The notes: generated by a model not told the origin, from the sequence alone. Shown: positions 15,703 to 24,982, counted from the first letter of the stretch. The stretch is 64,000 nt of DNA from Candidatus Zhuqueibacterota bacterium (GCA_022616415.1 JAKEEU010000336.1:1-64000); one strand, 5' to 3'. Program-made: numbers and translations.

Positions 15703-18072
15703 TCAGTTCATCTCCTCAAACTTTTGATTCCCAATCGGATACTTCCGCCAATCCTTGTAATCAAAATGCCACCATTCAAATTCATAAACGCGAAAGCCCT
15801 GCTCTTCCATAGCTTGTCGCAGCAACTCGCGATGCCAGCGTTGCAACGAGGCGCCGCCTTGGTAATTCGGATACGCGCGCTCGGAAAACTCGTCGTAGCC
15901 GCTCACCATCTGCACTGGCGTTCCGGTTTTTAAATCATAAAGCGAAAGATCAACCGCGCAGCCGCGATTGTGGCGCGAGCCGTTGGCGGGATTGGCGACG
16001 AAATCATGTTTGTCGTTCGGCGTACCCTCCCAAAACATTTTGGTGACGTACCAGGGACGATAAGCATCGTGAATGAGCAAGCCATAACCCTGCTTCTTGA
16101 GATTTTGCTGCGCGCGGAGCAATGCTTCAGCCGCCGGTCGTTGTAAAAAAGCTTTGGCTTGTTGATAAAAAATCGTACTCATAAAATTGTTCGTCGTGGC
16201 ATAACGAATGTCGAATTTGATTGCAGAGTCCAACGTCGCTAAGTCCACCAAATCGGATTTGAGAAACTCACCATTCTCCTTTGGTGGTTGCGCGGCGAGA
16301 GCCATTTGGCGGAGTTCTTCCGCCGGTTTCAATGGTGTGATACGAAAGGTTTGCCCGTCTTCGCCGTCGAGATGGCGGCGTTTGAAGACGACGCCCGCGG
16401 CTTCGACTTGCGTGGCTTTGCCCTTTTGATCGTGGGTGAAAATCAGCTTCTCGCCATGATAAAGGCCGTAATCGGGAAAGGCAAAAACATCTTTGGAGAT
16501 TTCGGTGAGCGGATATGAAAAGAACCATTCGATCAGCGCGTGCAGCTTGCCGTCTTTTTCGAGGATGAAGAGAACATTGTGATCCCAGCCGTACTCGCCG
16601 AGCAATCCTTGCCAATGCTCGGGAATTGGCTCAGGCTTCACAATCGGGATACGTTTGAATGAGTCGTTGCCGATACGCAAGCCATCGTCAACCGGCAAAA
16701 TTTTCGTTCCGTAAGCCAAGCGATCATCGACGATCAGAGTATCGTTCAATGATTTCAACTCGACAAGCAATTCACGTCGCGACATTAACAATTTGCCTTC
16801 ACGCGCAACGAGATCGAGGTGATCCTGATCGCGAACATAACGGCCGGCGAGGCGATGTGCAACGGCGGCATTAACCGAATCCGGAACTCTTGCCGGCGGC
16901 AATGATTGCTTATTGCGAACGGCCAGCATTAATTTGAGCGCGCGCTCGGCAATCCGATATGTTATCGAATTAGCGCCGTCAATGCTTGTCACCACGACAG
17001 CGCCAAGTTTCATCTCGGGCAAAGCTTGCAATTCCGTAGCGAAGCCATACATCGCGCCGTCGTGGCCAACACGGCGATAACCCTGCAAATCCCAGATGCC
17101 GAAACCGAGGCCGAAGCCGTTTTTCTCTTCTGCTGTTGCAAATTGCAGGGTCCACATTTTTTCAAGCGTTTCCGGTTTGAGCACTTGACCGTTCGGACCT
17201 TTGCCGCTATTAAAGAGAACACTCATAAAGCGGGCGAGATCAGTGACAGTTGAATACATGCCGGCCGCTGGCGCCATGCCGAGCTGAAATGTGGGCGCAT
17301 CGAACTGACGTCCGTCATAACTCCACATATATGCTTTCGCGAGATGCTTGGTGATTTCCGGCGTGGGTTCAAAGCTGCTGTTGCGCAGCCCCATCGGCGC
17401 GAGCACGGCCTTTTGCAAATATTTCGTGAAGGGTTGTTTCTGACTTTGTTCTAAAACATAGCCGACTGTTGCAATGGCCGCATTGGAATATTTGATGCGC
17501 TTTTCCGGCTCGTAAACCAGTGTTGTTGAATTGAGACTTTGCACCGTTTGCGCCAGCGATGGCGCCGTGTCGTCGAAATAATTTCCCACCGGCGGTTCGC
17601 GCACAAGTCCCGAACGATGCGACATGAGTTGGCGCAGTGTGATTGTTTTAGCAAAGGGGTTGTTAGGTTTGAAATCCGGCAGGTAATTCGTCACCGGAGC
17701 ATCGAGATCGATTACGCCGCGTTCGACGAGCTGCATGATGCCGATGTCGGTGAACAGCTTTGAGACTGAGCCGACGCGATAAACGGTTTCGGCGGTTGCC
17801 AGAGTTTTCTTGTCCGAATCTTCCCAACCAAAGCCTTTTGCCCAAACGATATCCTGATCATCGACAAGCGCGATGGAAAGCGCCGGCAGTTTTTTGTCTC
17901 GCATCTCGTGGGTGATGAAGCGCTCGAGATCTGCAGCAACGGCAACATAATCGGTGCGGGGAGAAATGTTTGGTGAGTTGTTGCGGGCACCGCCGGAATA
18001 AATGAAGAGAAGAAACAAAAATGGAGCGACAAATCTTTTTGCGCGTCGCAAGAAATTGGGGAGATGGATCAT
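15703..18072 (-). CDS. Beta-lactamase/PBP-fold serine hydrolase fused to VanX-type D,D-dipeptidase
   Basis: 789 residues with a signal peptide. Residues ~45-380 form a class C beta-lactamase/D-Ala-D-Ala carboxypeptidase-fold domain: SVSK (SxxK nucleophile), YSN (YxN) and HDGAM (H/KxG). Residues ~400-580 resemble the beta-barrel C-terminal domain of such esterases. Residues ~590-789 are an M15D (VanX) dipeptidase: FDIRYATTNNFM, DAYRPW, SRHNRGCAVDLS (zinc His and Asp) and FEWWHFDY (Glu, His). Both parts act on D-Ala-D-Ala or related peptides, so the protein may trim peptidoglycan peptides or D-amino-acid dipeptides in the periplasm. GGAGG precedes the ATG. The fusion is unusual. Confidence 0.9.
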   Translation of the reverse strand: MIHLPNFLRRAKRFVAPFLFLLFIYSGGARNNSPNISPRTDYVAVAADLERFITHEMRDKKLPALSIALVDDQDIVWAKGFGWEDSDKKTLATAETVYRVGSVSKLFTDIGIMQLVERGVIDLDAPVTNYLPDFKPNNPFAKTITLRQLMSHRSGLVREPPVGNYFDDTAPSLAQTVQSLNSTTLVYEPEKRIKYSNAAIATVGYVLEQSQKQPFTKYLQKAVLAPMGLRNSSFEPTPEITKHLAKAYMWSYDGRQFDAPTFQLGMAPAAGMYSTVTDLARFMSVLFNSGKGPNGQVLKPETLEKMWTLQFATAEEKNGFGLGFGIWDLQGYRRVGHDGAMYGFATELQALPEMKLGAVVVTSIDGANSITYRIAERALKLMLAVRNKQSLPPARVPDSVNAAVAHRLAGRYVRDQDHLDLVAREGKLLMSRRELLVELKSLNDTLIVDDRLAYGTKILPVDDGLRIGNDSFKRIPIVKPEPIPEHWQGLLGEYGWDHNVLFILEKDGKLHALIEWFFSYPLTEISKDVFAFPDYGLYHGEKLIFTHDQKGKATQVEAAGVVFKRRHLDGEDGQTFRITPLKPAEELRQMALAAQPPKENGEFLKSDLVDLATLDSAIKFDIRYATTNNFMSTIFYQQAKAFLQRPAAEALLRAQQNLKKQGYGLLIHDAYRPWYVTKMFWEGTPNDKHDFVANPANGSRHNRGCAVDLSLYDLKTGTPVQMVSGYDEFSERAYPNYQGGASLQRWHRELLRQAMEEQGFRVYEFEWWHFDYKDWRKYPIGNQKFEEMN

Positions 18073-18117
18073 CGATTTGCTTCCTCCTCACGAGATTTCA
18101 AATCGGATATAAATAGA

Positions 18118-18348
18118 TCATGCCAAATATGAGAGAAATTCATCTAAGTTTAAGCCGGCTTGCCGGATGATGTTCGCCAGTGTTCCCTTGGGAAGGTCTT
18201 TGTTGTGAATGGGCACCGTCACACGAAGCGCCGGATTGGTCGAGTGAATGAGTCGAGCGTGACTGCCAGTTTGATGATGGATATGGAAACCGGCTTTTTG
18301 TAGCGCGCGGATAGCTTCCTTGGGTTTGACAATCGGCAGTTTGGCCAT
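18118..18348 (-). CDS. hicA: HicA-family mRNA interferase toxin
   Basis: 76 residues, typical length. It has the dsRNA-binding-like HicA fold: KPKEAIRALQKAGFHIHHQTGSH with the conserved catalytic His in GSHARL, and a DLPKGTLANIIRQAGL tail. The start overlaps the stop of hicB by one base (TAATG), so the two are coupled. HicA cleaves mRNA until bound by HicB. Confidence 0.88.
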   Translation of the reverse strand: MAKLPIVKPKEAIRALQKAGFHIHHQTGSHARLIHSTNPALRVTVPIHNKDLPKGTLANIIRQAGLNLDEFLSYLA

Positions 18349-18596
18349 TAAGCCGCTTTCAATGTTATTGCCAACCGCTCTTTAACCGGCTCACGATCAA
18401 TGGAGATATCTCGGGGGATTTCTTCGCCTAACTGAATGGCGCTTTCTAAATAGCAACGGATTGCATCTTCGGCCATCGTCCTGGCTTCTTCAAGCGTTTC
18501 ACCAAAGGTGCAAATTTCAGGGATAGCCGGTACGACGACATTGTAGCCTCCTTCTTCAAGCGGCTCAAAAAAGACGGTGTAGTTATAAATTTTCAT
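18348..18596 (-). CDS. hicB: HicB-family antitoxin
   Basis: About 82 residues; GGAG stands before the ATG at 18596, with a GTG just upstream at 18599. It has the partial RNase-H-like HicB fold (YTVFFEPLEEGGYNVVVPAIPE, TFGETLEEARTMAEDAI). There is no separate C-terminal DNA-binding domain. The antitoxin precedes the toxin, the reverse of the classical hicA-hicB order. Autoregulation would need the short HicB itself. Confidence 0.88.
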   Translation of the reverse strand: MKIYNYTVFFEPLEEGGYNVVVPAIPEICTFGETLEEARTMAEDAIRCYLESAIQLGEEIPRDISIDREPVKERLAITLKAA

Positions 18597-18686
18597 CACG
18601 ACTCCTTCAAAACGTTTTAGTTCTTGCCGGTATCACCAAGATGAGAAAATGTACTCAAATCGGCGGGAAAAGTCAAGTCTCTTGAT

Positions 18687-20018
18687 TCACTCCAAAGCGC
18701 CTTGGTCGATCTTGAGTATCGTTTGCAGCAACACGTTGGCGCCATTCGCCATATCCTCGGGCTTGGTGTATTCTTTCGGCGAATGGCTGATGCCGCCGGC
18801 GCTGGGAACGAAGATCATCCCAGCAGGAGCAATTCGCGCCATGTCCTGTGCATCGTGTCCCGCGCCGCTTGGCATCAGCTTGAAACTCAGCCCGAGGTCG
18901 CGCGCCGATTCGGCAATAATCTTGCGCACGCACTCGTCGGTGAGCGCTGGAATCGAATTGGTCGGAATCGATGAAAAACTGATTTTCGTTCCGGTCTTTT
19001 GCGAAATATTTTTTGCTTCTTCCTGAATCGTTTGAAAAAGTGAATTGACTTTTTCCGAAGAAAGATCGCGCAGTTCCAGACTCATGATCACTTTGCCGGG
19101 AATGACGTTCGGTGCGCCAGGCTCGGCGGTGATCCGCCCGACGGTTCCGACTTGCCGGCCAGGAACACTCGTCACCACTTTATTAACGGCGATGATGAGT
19201 TGCGCCGCGGCCAGGAGCGCATCCTGTCGTTTGTCCATCGGCGTCGTGCCGGCATGATTGGCAAAGCCTTCGATGGTGACATCCCACCATTTGATGCCCA
19301 CAATGCCTTCGACGACGCCGATGTTGAGATGCTCGCTAACCAAAATCCCGCCTTGCTCGATATGAAGCTCGAGGAAAATTTTGCAATCGCCTTTGCGTCG
19401 CACGGCCTCCGCAAGCTTATCCGGATCACCGCCAATGGCGCGAATGCCCTCGCGAATGGTCTTGCCGCTATGGCTCTTCACCGCCAACGCCTCGGCAGTC
19501 AATTCGCCGATCATGGCGCGGCTGCCGACGAGCCCGCCTTCTTCATCCGCAAACACCACGACCTCAAGCGGATGATGTGTGGCGAGGTTATTTTCATGCA
19601 ATACTTGCGCGCATTCAATCGCGCCGATGCTCCCAACGTCGCCGTCGTAGTTGCCGCCGTTCGGAACCGAATCGATATGTGAGCCGAATATAATGCTGGG
19701 CAACTTAGGGTCGCGCCCTTCTCTCCTGCCGATGATATTTCCTGCGGCATCGATTTTCACTTTTAGTCCGGCTTCGCGCATCAATGAGATGACATAATTC
19801 CGCCCTTGAATATCTGCTTCACTGAATGCGACGCGACTAACGCCGCCAAAGGGATTTTTGCCAAACTCCGCCAGCGCCAGAATCCGCTGCTCGAGGCGCT
19901 TCACGTTGACGCGCAAATTAATGGCGTCGTGATGAGTCGTTTGGGCAAAAACATGAGTGTTGACGAACAACACTACAGCTAGTGCTGCCCACCAAAAGAA
20001 AATAGAAAATTTACGCAT
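18687..20018 (-). CDS. Exported M20-type amidase, hydantoinase/carbamoylase family
   Basis: About 443 residues from the ATG at 20018, which starts a signal peptide (MRKFSIFFWWAALAVVLFVN...AQ), nine bases after the upstream stop. The body matches the Zn-dependent N-carbamoyl-amino-acid/allantoate amidohydrolase family: RNYVISLMREAGLKV, IIFGSHIDSVPNGG, VVFADEEGG, LELHIEQGG, and the dimer domain FANHAGTTPMDKRQDAL. These enzymes release amino acids from N-carbamoyl or ureido substrates. Export is unusual for the family. It follows an MBL hydrolase and an M19 dipeptidase in one operon, pointing to peptide or amino-acid-conjugate degradation. Confidence 0.88.
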   Translation of the reverse strand: MRKFSIFFWWAALAVVLFVNTHVFAQTTHHDAINLRVNVKRLEQRILALAEFGKNPFGGVSRVAFSEADIQGRNYVISLMREAGLKVKIDAAGNIIGRREGRDPKLPSIIFGSHIDSVPNGGNYDGDVGSIGAIECAQVLHENNLATHHPLEVVVFADEEGGLVGSRAMIGELTAEALAVKSHSGKTIREGIRAIGGDPDKLAEAVRRKGDCKIFLELHIEQGGILVSEHLNIGVVEGIVGIKWWDVTIEGFANHAGTTPMDKRQDALLAAAQLIIAVNKVVTSVPGRQVGTVGRITAEPGAPNVIPGKVIMSLELRDLSSEKVNSLFQTIQEEAKNISQKTGTKISFSSIPTNSIPALTDECVRKIIAESARDLGLSFKLMPSGAGHDAQDMARIAPAGMIFVPSAGGISHSPKEYTKPEDMANGANVLLQTILKIDQGALE

Positions 20019-20026
20019 AGCAATGT

Positions 20027-20926
20027 TTAATTTTTCCTTGCCGAGAAATTTTGATGAATCGTCTCGATCCACCGCTCTGTCGAAATGAAGCCGCTGCCCC
20101 AGGATCTCCACTCCTCGGCAAAGCCCTGCTTCTTTAACTCGTCGAGGCTTGTGCCGGCGGCAATGCCCTGGCGAACGACTTTGGTCGTTTCCATCAACAT
20201 GCGGTGATAGCTCTTCAAATCATCCAGCGTCGAGATCGGCCCGTGCCCGGGAATGATCTTTACGTCGGCCGGCAATTGCGCGATGATTTGCTCGATATTT
20301 TTTATCAACCCTTCGACGTCTCCCCCACTGACGAGATCGACGAAGGGAAAGCGAGCGACGAAAAAATCATCGCCCATGTGAACGACGTTGGCGTTGACGA
20401 AGAAAATGACACAGTCACCATCGGTATGGCCTTTGGGAAAGTGAAGGACTTTGATCTCTTCTCCATTGAAGTGGAGCGAAAGTGATGACTCCAAGGTGAT
20501 CACCGGCCACCCTTCTTTCGGCAACGGCGGGGTGATGCGTTCGCCTCTTCTTTGCTCGGTCATCAAGCGTTTGCGCACGTTCGCGTGCGCGACGATGGTC
20601 GCCTCTTTTCCGAAAATCGGATTGCCGCCGGTGTGATCGCCGTGCCAATGCGTGTTGAGCACGAATCTCAACTTGCCGTTATTCAATTTGTTCAATGCAG
20701 CGCGAATTTTTTCAGAGAGAGGCGCGTACTGATCATCAACGATGAGAATCCCATCGTCGCCGACAGAAACACCAATGTTACCGCCCTGGCCTTCCAGCAT
20801 GTAGACGTTGCCGCGTACTTGCGTGGCTTTGATTTCGACTTTGGAGAAGTCTTGTTGTTGTGTCGCCCAAACCGCGCCGAGCAAAAATAAACCGGCAAAC
20901 GCAACACGAAGCAATGTTAACTTCAT
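20027..20926 (-). CDS. Exported MBL-fold metallo-hydrolase
   Basis: 299 residues with a signal peptide (MKLTLLRVAFAGLFLLGAVWA). Metal ligands are visible: THWHGDHTGG (HxHxDH), GHTDGDCVIFF, VHMGDDFF and PGHGP. The layout matches the large group that includes subclass-B3-like beta-lactamases and quinoprotein relay hydrolases; a specific substrate cannot be given. GGAGG precedes the ATG. It is the middle gene of the dipeptidase-MBL-amidase operon. Confidence 0.85.
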   Translation of the reverse strand: MKLTLLRVAFAGLFLLGAVWATQQQDFSKVEIKATQVRGNVYMLEGQGGNIGVSVGDDGILIVDDQYAPLSEKIRAALNKLNNGKLRFVLNTHWHGDHTGGNPIFGKEATIVAHANVRKRLMTEQRRGERITPPLPKEGWPVITLESSLSLHFNGEEIKVLHFPKGHTDGDCVIFFVNANVVHMGDDFFVARFPFVDLVSGGDVEGLIKNIEQIIAQLPADVKIIPGHGPISTLDDLKSYHRMLMETTKVVRQGIAAGTSLDELKKQGFAEEWRSWGSGFISTERWIETIHQNFSARKN

Positions 20927-20950
20927 GATTCGACCTCCACGAAGAATCGG

Positions 20951-22222
20951 TTAATGAGATGACGTGCCTTCGGCTTGCAATTGTTTGGAAACTTTTATGG
21001 TTTCGGCAAGAACTCGCATCAAATTCCCGCCCCAAATTTTTTGAATGTCCTCCTCGGAATAACCGCGTTTCAGCAATTCTTTGGTGAGATTCGGCATTTC
21101 GGAAACATCGTCGATACCGATCAAACCACCACCGCCGTCAAAATCCGAGCCGATGCCGATATGATCCACGCCCATCACTTTCACCATGTGGTCGATATGA
21201 TCCGCGGCGTCTTGCACGGTCGGGCGATTGGCTGGATACTTCGTGTTAATGGCTTGAAATTCTTCCCAGACTTTTCTGGCTTCTTCGTCGCCCAACTCAC
21301 CGCGCCGCGCCGCCCGCAATTTTTCCCGCAAAGGGGTTATTGCCGTCTCACGCTCCGGATTCTGGGGCATCGTCTTGATGTAGTTGCCCAACAAACAAAG
21401 CTGCACCACGCCGCCGTTTTTCTTCACGGCTTGCAGCATCTCGTCGTTCATGTTGCGGGCGTGGTCGCACAGCGCTCGGGCGCTGGAATGCGACGCGATC
21501 ACCGGCGTTTTGGCCTGTGCGATCACGTCCCAGAACAGATCGTCGTGGACGTGAGAAATATCGACCATGATGCCGAGACGATTCATTTCTTTCACCACTT
21601 GTTCGCCGAGCGGACTCAGCCCCTCCCATTCCTTTTTTTCATCCGTCGAGGAATCGCCCAACTCGTTGTTGCGCGAGTGGGTTATCGTAATATAGCGCAC
21701 GCCGAGATCGTGGAACATTTTGACGTTGCCCGGATCTTTGCCGAGGGGATAGCCGTTTTCCATGCCCATGAAAATCGCGCGCTTGCCGGCCTTTTCGATG
21801 CGATAAGCGTCCTCGGGCGTGAGCGCGATCTCGGCCAAATCCGGATTGTCGGCGACCATCTTTTGGGTAAGCTCGATCAGCTTCAGCGCGTGCTCTTTGG
21901 CTTTAGCGTGGCCATCGTCCGTGCGCGGCCCTTGCGAGGTGTAGATGGACATGAACACCCCGTCCAGGCCTCCTTCTTTCATTCGCACCAAATCCCATTG
22001 GCCGCTGCCTCTCTCGCCAGGCTCGTGGCGCTCGCGCGGAACGAACTCGGGATTGCGCAACTGATTCGAGGGCCAATCGATGTGGGTGTCAACCGTGAAC
22101 ACCTTCGCGTGAATCTCGGCAGTTTTGCGGTTAAGCTCATCTTCAGATTTTTGCGCCGTCGCCAGCGTGAAGCTTGCGGCAATAAAGACGAACGGCAAAG
22201 CCAAGCAATTCGTGTTTTTCAT
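20951..22222 (-). CDS. Membrane dipeptidase (M19 family)
   Basis: About 423 residues from the ATG at 22222, which has AAGGAGG and opens a signal peptide (MKNTNCLALPFVFIAASFTLATA). Zinc-site motifs of the renal dipeptidase family are present: VDTHIDWP, IFMGMENGYPLG, GVRYITITHSRNNELGDS, VDISHVHDD, VIASHSSARALCDH and IGIGSDFDGGGG. The family cleaves dipeptides, including L-D and D-amino-acid dipeptides. It heads the operon with the MBL hydrolase and the amidase. Confidence 0.92.
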   Translation of the reverse strand: MKNTNCLALPFVFIAASFTLATAQKSEDELNRKTAEIHAKVFTVDTHIDWPSNQLRNPEFVPRERHEPGERGSGQWDLVRMKEGGLDGVFMSIYTSQGPRTDDGHAKAKEHALKLIELTQKMVADNPDLAEIALTPEDAYRIEKAGKRAIFMGMENGYPLGKDPGNVKMFHDLGVRYITITHSRNNELGDSSTDEKKEWEGLSPLGEQVVKEMNRLGIMVDISHVHDDLFWDVIAQAKTPVIASHSSARALCDHARNMNDEMLQAVKKNGGVVQLCLLGNYIKTMPQNPERETAITPLREKLRAARRGELGDEEARKVWEEFQAINTKYPANRPTVQDAADHIDHMVKVMGVDHIGIGSDFDGGGGLIGIDDVSEMPNLTKELLKRGYSEEDIQKIWGGNLMRVLAETIKVSKQLQAEGTSSH

Positions 22223-22245
22223 GTTTTCGCCTCCTTGGAGATAGT

Positions 22246-22305
22246 CCCGACAGGCGCAGCCTACGGTCGTAGGCCAGACGGCCCGTCTGGGACAGGTTGT
22301 GAATT
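22246..22305. repeat. Intergenic hairpin, CCTACGGTCGTAGG core
   Basis: GTCCCGACAGGCGCAGCCTAC pairs imperfectly with GTAGGCCAGACGGCCCGTCTGGGAC. It lies between the small membrane gene and the M19 dipeptidase and could be a terminator for the former. The GCTACGCYCGTAGG core also appears at 48219-48233 and 59557-59570. Confidence 0.6.
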
Positions 22306-22323
22306 TTTTTGGATTTTTAATGT

Positions 22324-22653
22324 TTAGTAAATCCAAAGCAATAATATCAACGTCACTAAAAAACTGATGATGGCACCAAGAATAAAAAACACGGCCAAGA
22401 TCGCGTAAGCAATCGCCGACCAATCGCCGCGCTTGCTGCGCGCTATGAAGATGAACCAAATGCCGCCGGCCAGCAAGAGCAACGGCATGAGGTAACTGAC
22501 CAAAATATTATCCTGGTGATTTCGAGCAATAAAAAAGACGTACAGAAAAGTCAATCCCGCAGCAATCAGCGCGACGACGCTGAACATGATAATGACGTTG
22601 GTATTCGAGCCTTTGGAGTAATGTTGGATGGATTGGCGGAAAATGTTGTTCAT
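22324..22653 (-). CDS. Small membrane protein, unknown
   Basis: About 109 residues from the ATG at 22653; the longer frame to 22719 overlaps the upstream gene. Three or four hydrophobic helices (NVIIMFSVVALIAAGLTFLYVFF; LMPLLLLAGGIWFIF; YAILAVFFILGAIISFLV). The N-terminal motif IQHYSKGSNTN precedes the first helix. No family is recognised. It lies between the PHP lipoprotein and the dipeptidase. Confidence 0.6.
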   Translation of the reverse strand: MNNIFRQSIQHYSKGSNTNVIIMFSVVALIAAGLTFLYVFFIARNHQDNILVSYLMPLLLLAGGIWFIFIARSKRGDWSAIAYAILAVFFILGAIISFLVTLILLLWIY

Positions 22654-22685
22654 AAGCGTAAAATTTCTTTTATGGCATTCGATTC

Positions 22686-23687
22686 TTACGGCTTTCTCGC
22701 AAATACCGGCTGCACCCAAGCCACGTACCCGCCGGAATTGTATACTTTGGCGCGGACATATTGCATGTCGCCGGAGAGTTGATAAATCGCCGGATTGATT
22801 TCCGAGTTCAGCAAGATTTTACCGCCAGCGCCAATGAACTCGGTGCGAAATTTAAAATCCCCTTGTTTGGCGATGTAAATTTCGATTTGCGTCGAGGTTA
22901 TTTTAATATCATCCAGCTCGACGCCGGTAGTCGCATAAAACAGTCCCTTCTCCAAGCTCTCGACGATTTCGCGCACGTCCAAATTTTTTGCGCGCACCGC
23001 CACCCAGCCGCGGCCGGGATTCGAGCGGCCGGGCGCAAATTCTCCCTGGAAATGATGTGCGTCATCGACGGCGATGCCGTAAATTTCCTTGCCCGCTGTC
23101 AATAAATGATCCCAAACTTGCTCCATGCTCGGCCAACCGCCGCCGCCGAAATTGTTCACATGCGGGTGGCCGTTGAAAATCTCGAGCAGTTTATCGTTAT
23201 TGATTTGTAGAAGCTCACGATGCGACAATGCCCATCCAAAATTGGGGTGATTGATATGTGGCACGCCATTGACCGTACGCACGGCATCCACATTCTTTTG
23301 GATGGTCCCCACCAGCGAGGTATCAACAATCGGATTGATAGGTTGGGAAATATTCAAGCCGTTGACGTGTACCGGCTTTTGCTGAAACTTTGCAGTCACT
23401 TCTTCACCCGGAATCAGCAAAAAAGTGGAATCAACCAGATCATGAAGCGTCGCCGGATCGGTGAAGACGTTGTGATCGGAGAGCACGAGAAACCGATAAC
23501 CGTGATCTTTGTACCATTTGGTCACCACCTCCGGCGGCGAGTCGCCGTCGCTCATCGTGGTGTGCGTGTGGGTGTTGCCTTTGAACCATCGCTTGCCGGC
23601 AAAGCCCTTGTCTTCGAACTCCGGCATTTCACGGCACGCTAAAAAGGCGAGGATGGCAAGCGCGGTGACGACATGCCAAATCTTCAT
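22686..23687 (-). CDS. PHP-domain lipoprotein
   Basis: 333 residues with a lipoprotein signal (MKIWHVVTALAILAFLAC, lipobox LAFLAC). PHP-type metal motifs: WFKGNTHTHTTMSDGD, FLVLSDHNVF and GVPHINHPNFGWA. A C-terminal beta-rich region (ELDDIKITSTQIEIYIA) follows. PHP proteins are metal-dependent phosphoesterases or nucleases; exported members of unknown substrate are common near peptidase genes. GGAGG precedes the ATG. The next gene is 33 bases downstream. Confidence 0.85.
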   Translation of the reverse strand: MKIWHVVTALAILAFLACREMPEFEDKGFAGKRWFKGNTHTHTTMSDGDSPPEVVTKWYKDHGYRFLVLSDHNVFTDPATLHDLVDSTFLLIPGEEVTAKFQQKPVHVNGLNISQPINPIVDTSLVGTIQKNVDAVRTVNGVPHINHPNFGWALSHRELLQINNDKLLEIFNGHPHVNNFGGGGWPSMEQVWDHLLTAGKEIYGIAVDDAHHFQGEFAPGRSNPGRGWVAVRAKNLDVREIVESLEKGLFYATTGVELDDIKITSTQIEIYIAKQGDFKFRTEFIGAGGKILLNSEINPAIYQLSGDMQYVRAKVYNSGGYVAWVQPVFARKP

Positions 23688-23835
23688 TCCACCTCCGCAG
23701 TTTATGATAGCACAATAAAATATTTACAAAATGCAAAGTCAATGATTATTTTGCAAGATTTGTTTTTGGCGTTAAATTTTGCTTGCTTTTCTCACGCTAA
23801 GTGCCGTAATTCATCTGTTTGGAGATTTAGAGGCG

Positions 23836-24810
23836 ATGCTAATACAACTCATATTGCCGGCAAAGATTGCTCTTCTGGCGTTGTCCCTCCTCGTTTCGGT
23901 GCACGATTTTCCTCGCCGTCCAGCGCATAATTCACTAATCTATTCTGCGCCTTGCTTGGTGGTGCTCGGCGTCGTGCAAGACGGCGGTTTGCCTCACGCC
24001 GGTTGTCAAAAAAGCTGCTGCCGCGACGCATGGAACGATCCGAAGTTGTCACGGCTCGTATCGTGTCTGGCAATTGTCGATTCGATCTCCTCGGAGCGTT
24101 GGATGCTCGACGCGACGCCGGATTTCAAGCATCAGTTGCGCACGCTGGATGAGATCGCGCCCGTGTCTGCGTCGCCCGGTCTCGCCGGCATTCTGTTGAC
24201 CCACGGCCACATCGGGCATTACACCGGCCTGATGCATCTCGGCCGCGAAGTGATTGGCGCGCGCGAAGTTCCGGTATACGCGATGCCGCGCATGCTCGAC
24301 TTTCTCAGCCGCAACGGGCCGTGGGATCAACTGGCGCGGCTCAAAAATATCGAGCTGCGGCTGATGCAAAATGAGGTGACGTTCGAGCTGAATCAGCGAA
24401 TTCGTGTCACACCGTTTCTCGTGCCGCATCGCGATGAGTACACCGAGACGGTCGGCTTTCGCATTGCCGGTCCGCAACGCTCGGCCGTTTTCATTCCGGA
24501 TATTGACAAATGGGAAAAGTGGGATCGCCGTATTGAAGAAGTGATTGCCGGCGTCGATGCCGCTTATGTGGATGGCACTTTCTATGCGGATGGCGAAATT
24601 CCCGGGCGCAACATGGCGGAGATTCCGCATCCATTCATTGTGGAAACCATGCAGCGTCTTGCCGCGCTGCCGGCAGCGGAGAAGAGCAAAGTTCGTTTTA
24701 TTCACCTCAACCACACCAACCCGGCGTTGCGACCCGACAGTGAGGCCGCGCGCGCCATTGCGAAGGCCGGTTTTCGGCTCGTGGTTGAGGGAGAGCGTTT
24801 GGAATTATAA
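23836..24810 (+). CDS. PqqB-like MBL-fold hydrolase
   Basis: About 324 residues from the ATG at 23836 (upstream 23779 is possible). The sequence follows the PqqB-like group: VVLGVVQDGGLPHAGCQKSCC, LMLDATPDFKHQL, LLTHGHIGHYTGL, YAMPRMLDFL, FIPDIDKWEKW. In the HxHxDH motif the Asp is replaced by Gly (HGHIGH), as in this subgroup, so catalysis differs from true beta-lactamases. No other pqq gene is near, so a role in PQQ synthesis is not supported. A hydrophobic N terminus suggests export. Confidence 0.85.
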   Translation: MLIQLILPAKIALLALSLLVSVHDFPRRPAHNSLIYSAPCLVVLGVVQDGGLPHAGCQKSCCRDAWNDPKLSRLVSCLAIVDSISSERWMLDATPDFKHQLRTLDEIAPVSASPGLAGILLTHGHIGHYTGLMHLGREVIGAREVPVYAMPRMLDFLSRNGPWDQLARLKNIELRLMQNEVTFELNQRIRVTPFLVPHRDEYTETVGFRIAGPQRSAVFIPDIDKWEKWDRRIEEVIAGVDAAYVDGTFYADGEIPGRNMAEIPHPFIVETMQRLAALPAAEKSKVRFIHLNHTNPALRPDSEAARAIAKAGFRLVVEGERLEL

Positions 24811-24818
24811 CAAAAATC

Positions 24819-24847
24819 TTGCTTTCTTGCCGAAACTGTTTTATATT
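24819..24847 (+). promoter_or_regulatory. Promoter TTGCTT-N17-TATATT
   Basis: TTGCTT at 24819-24824 and TATATT at 24842-24847 with a 17-base spacer. It should drive the 40-residue basic protein, with a leader of about 130 bases that contains the CCGTTGGTC palindrome (24881-24943). Confidence 0.6.
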
Positions 24848-24880
24848 GGTTTGCTTTCCGAGTGATTCGAGAAAGGATAT

Positions 24881-24943
24881 GACCAACGAATAGATTAAGA
24901 GCAGAGGATGGTTTTGTCCGCTGGTCTTGATTTATCCGTTGGC
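24881..24943. repeat. CCGTTGGTC-family palindrome in leader
   Basis: GACCAACG (24881-24888) faces CGCTGGTC (24919-24926), followed by ATCCGTTGG (24935-24943), the same layout as 5608-5655. Here it lies inside the predicted leader of a small gene. Confidence 0.55.
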
Positions 24944-24982
24944 GAGTGCTTTTTAAACTCATTCCATCAAATTCGGAGCATT

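Noticed and set aside
23836..24810. PQQ biosynthesis role for the PqqB-like protein
   Set aside because: No pqqA, C, D or E is near, and many PqqB-like proteins have other functions.
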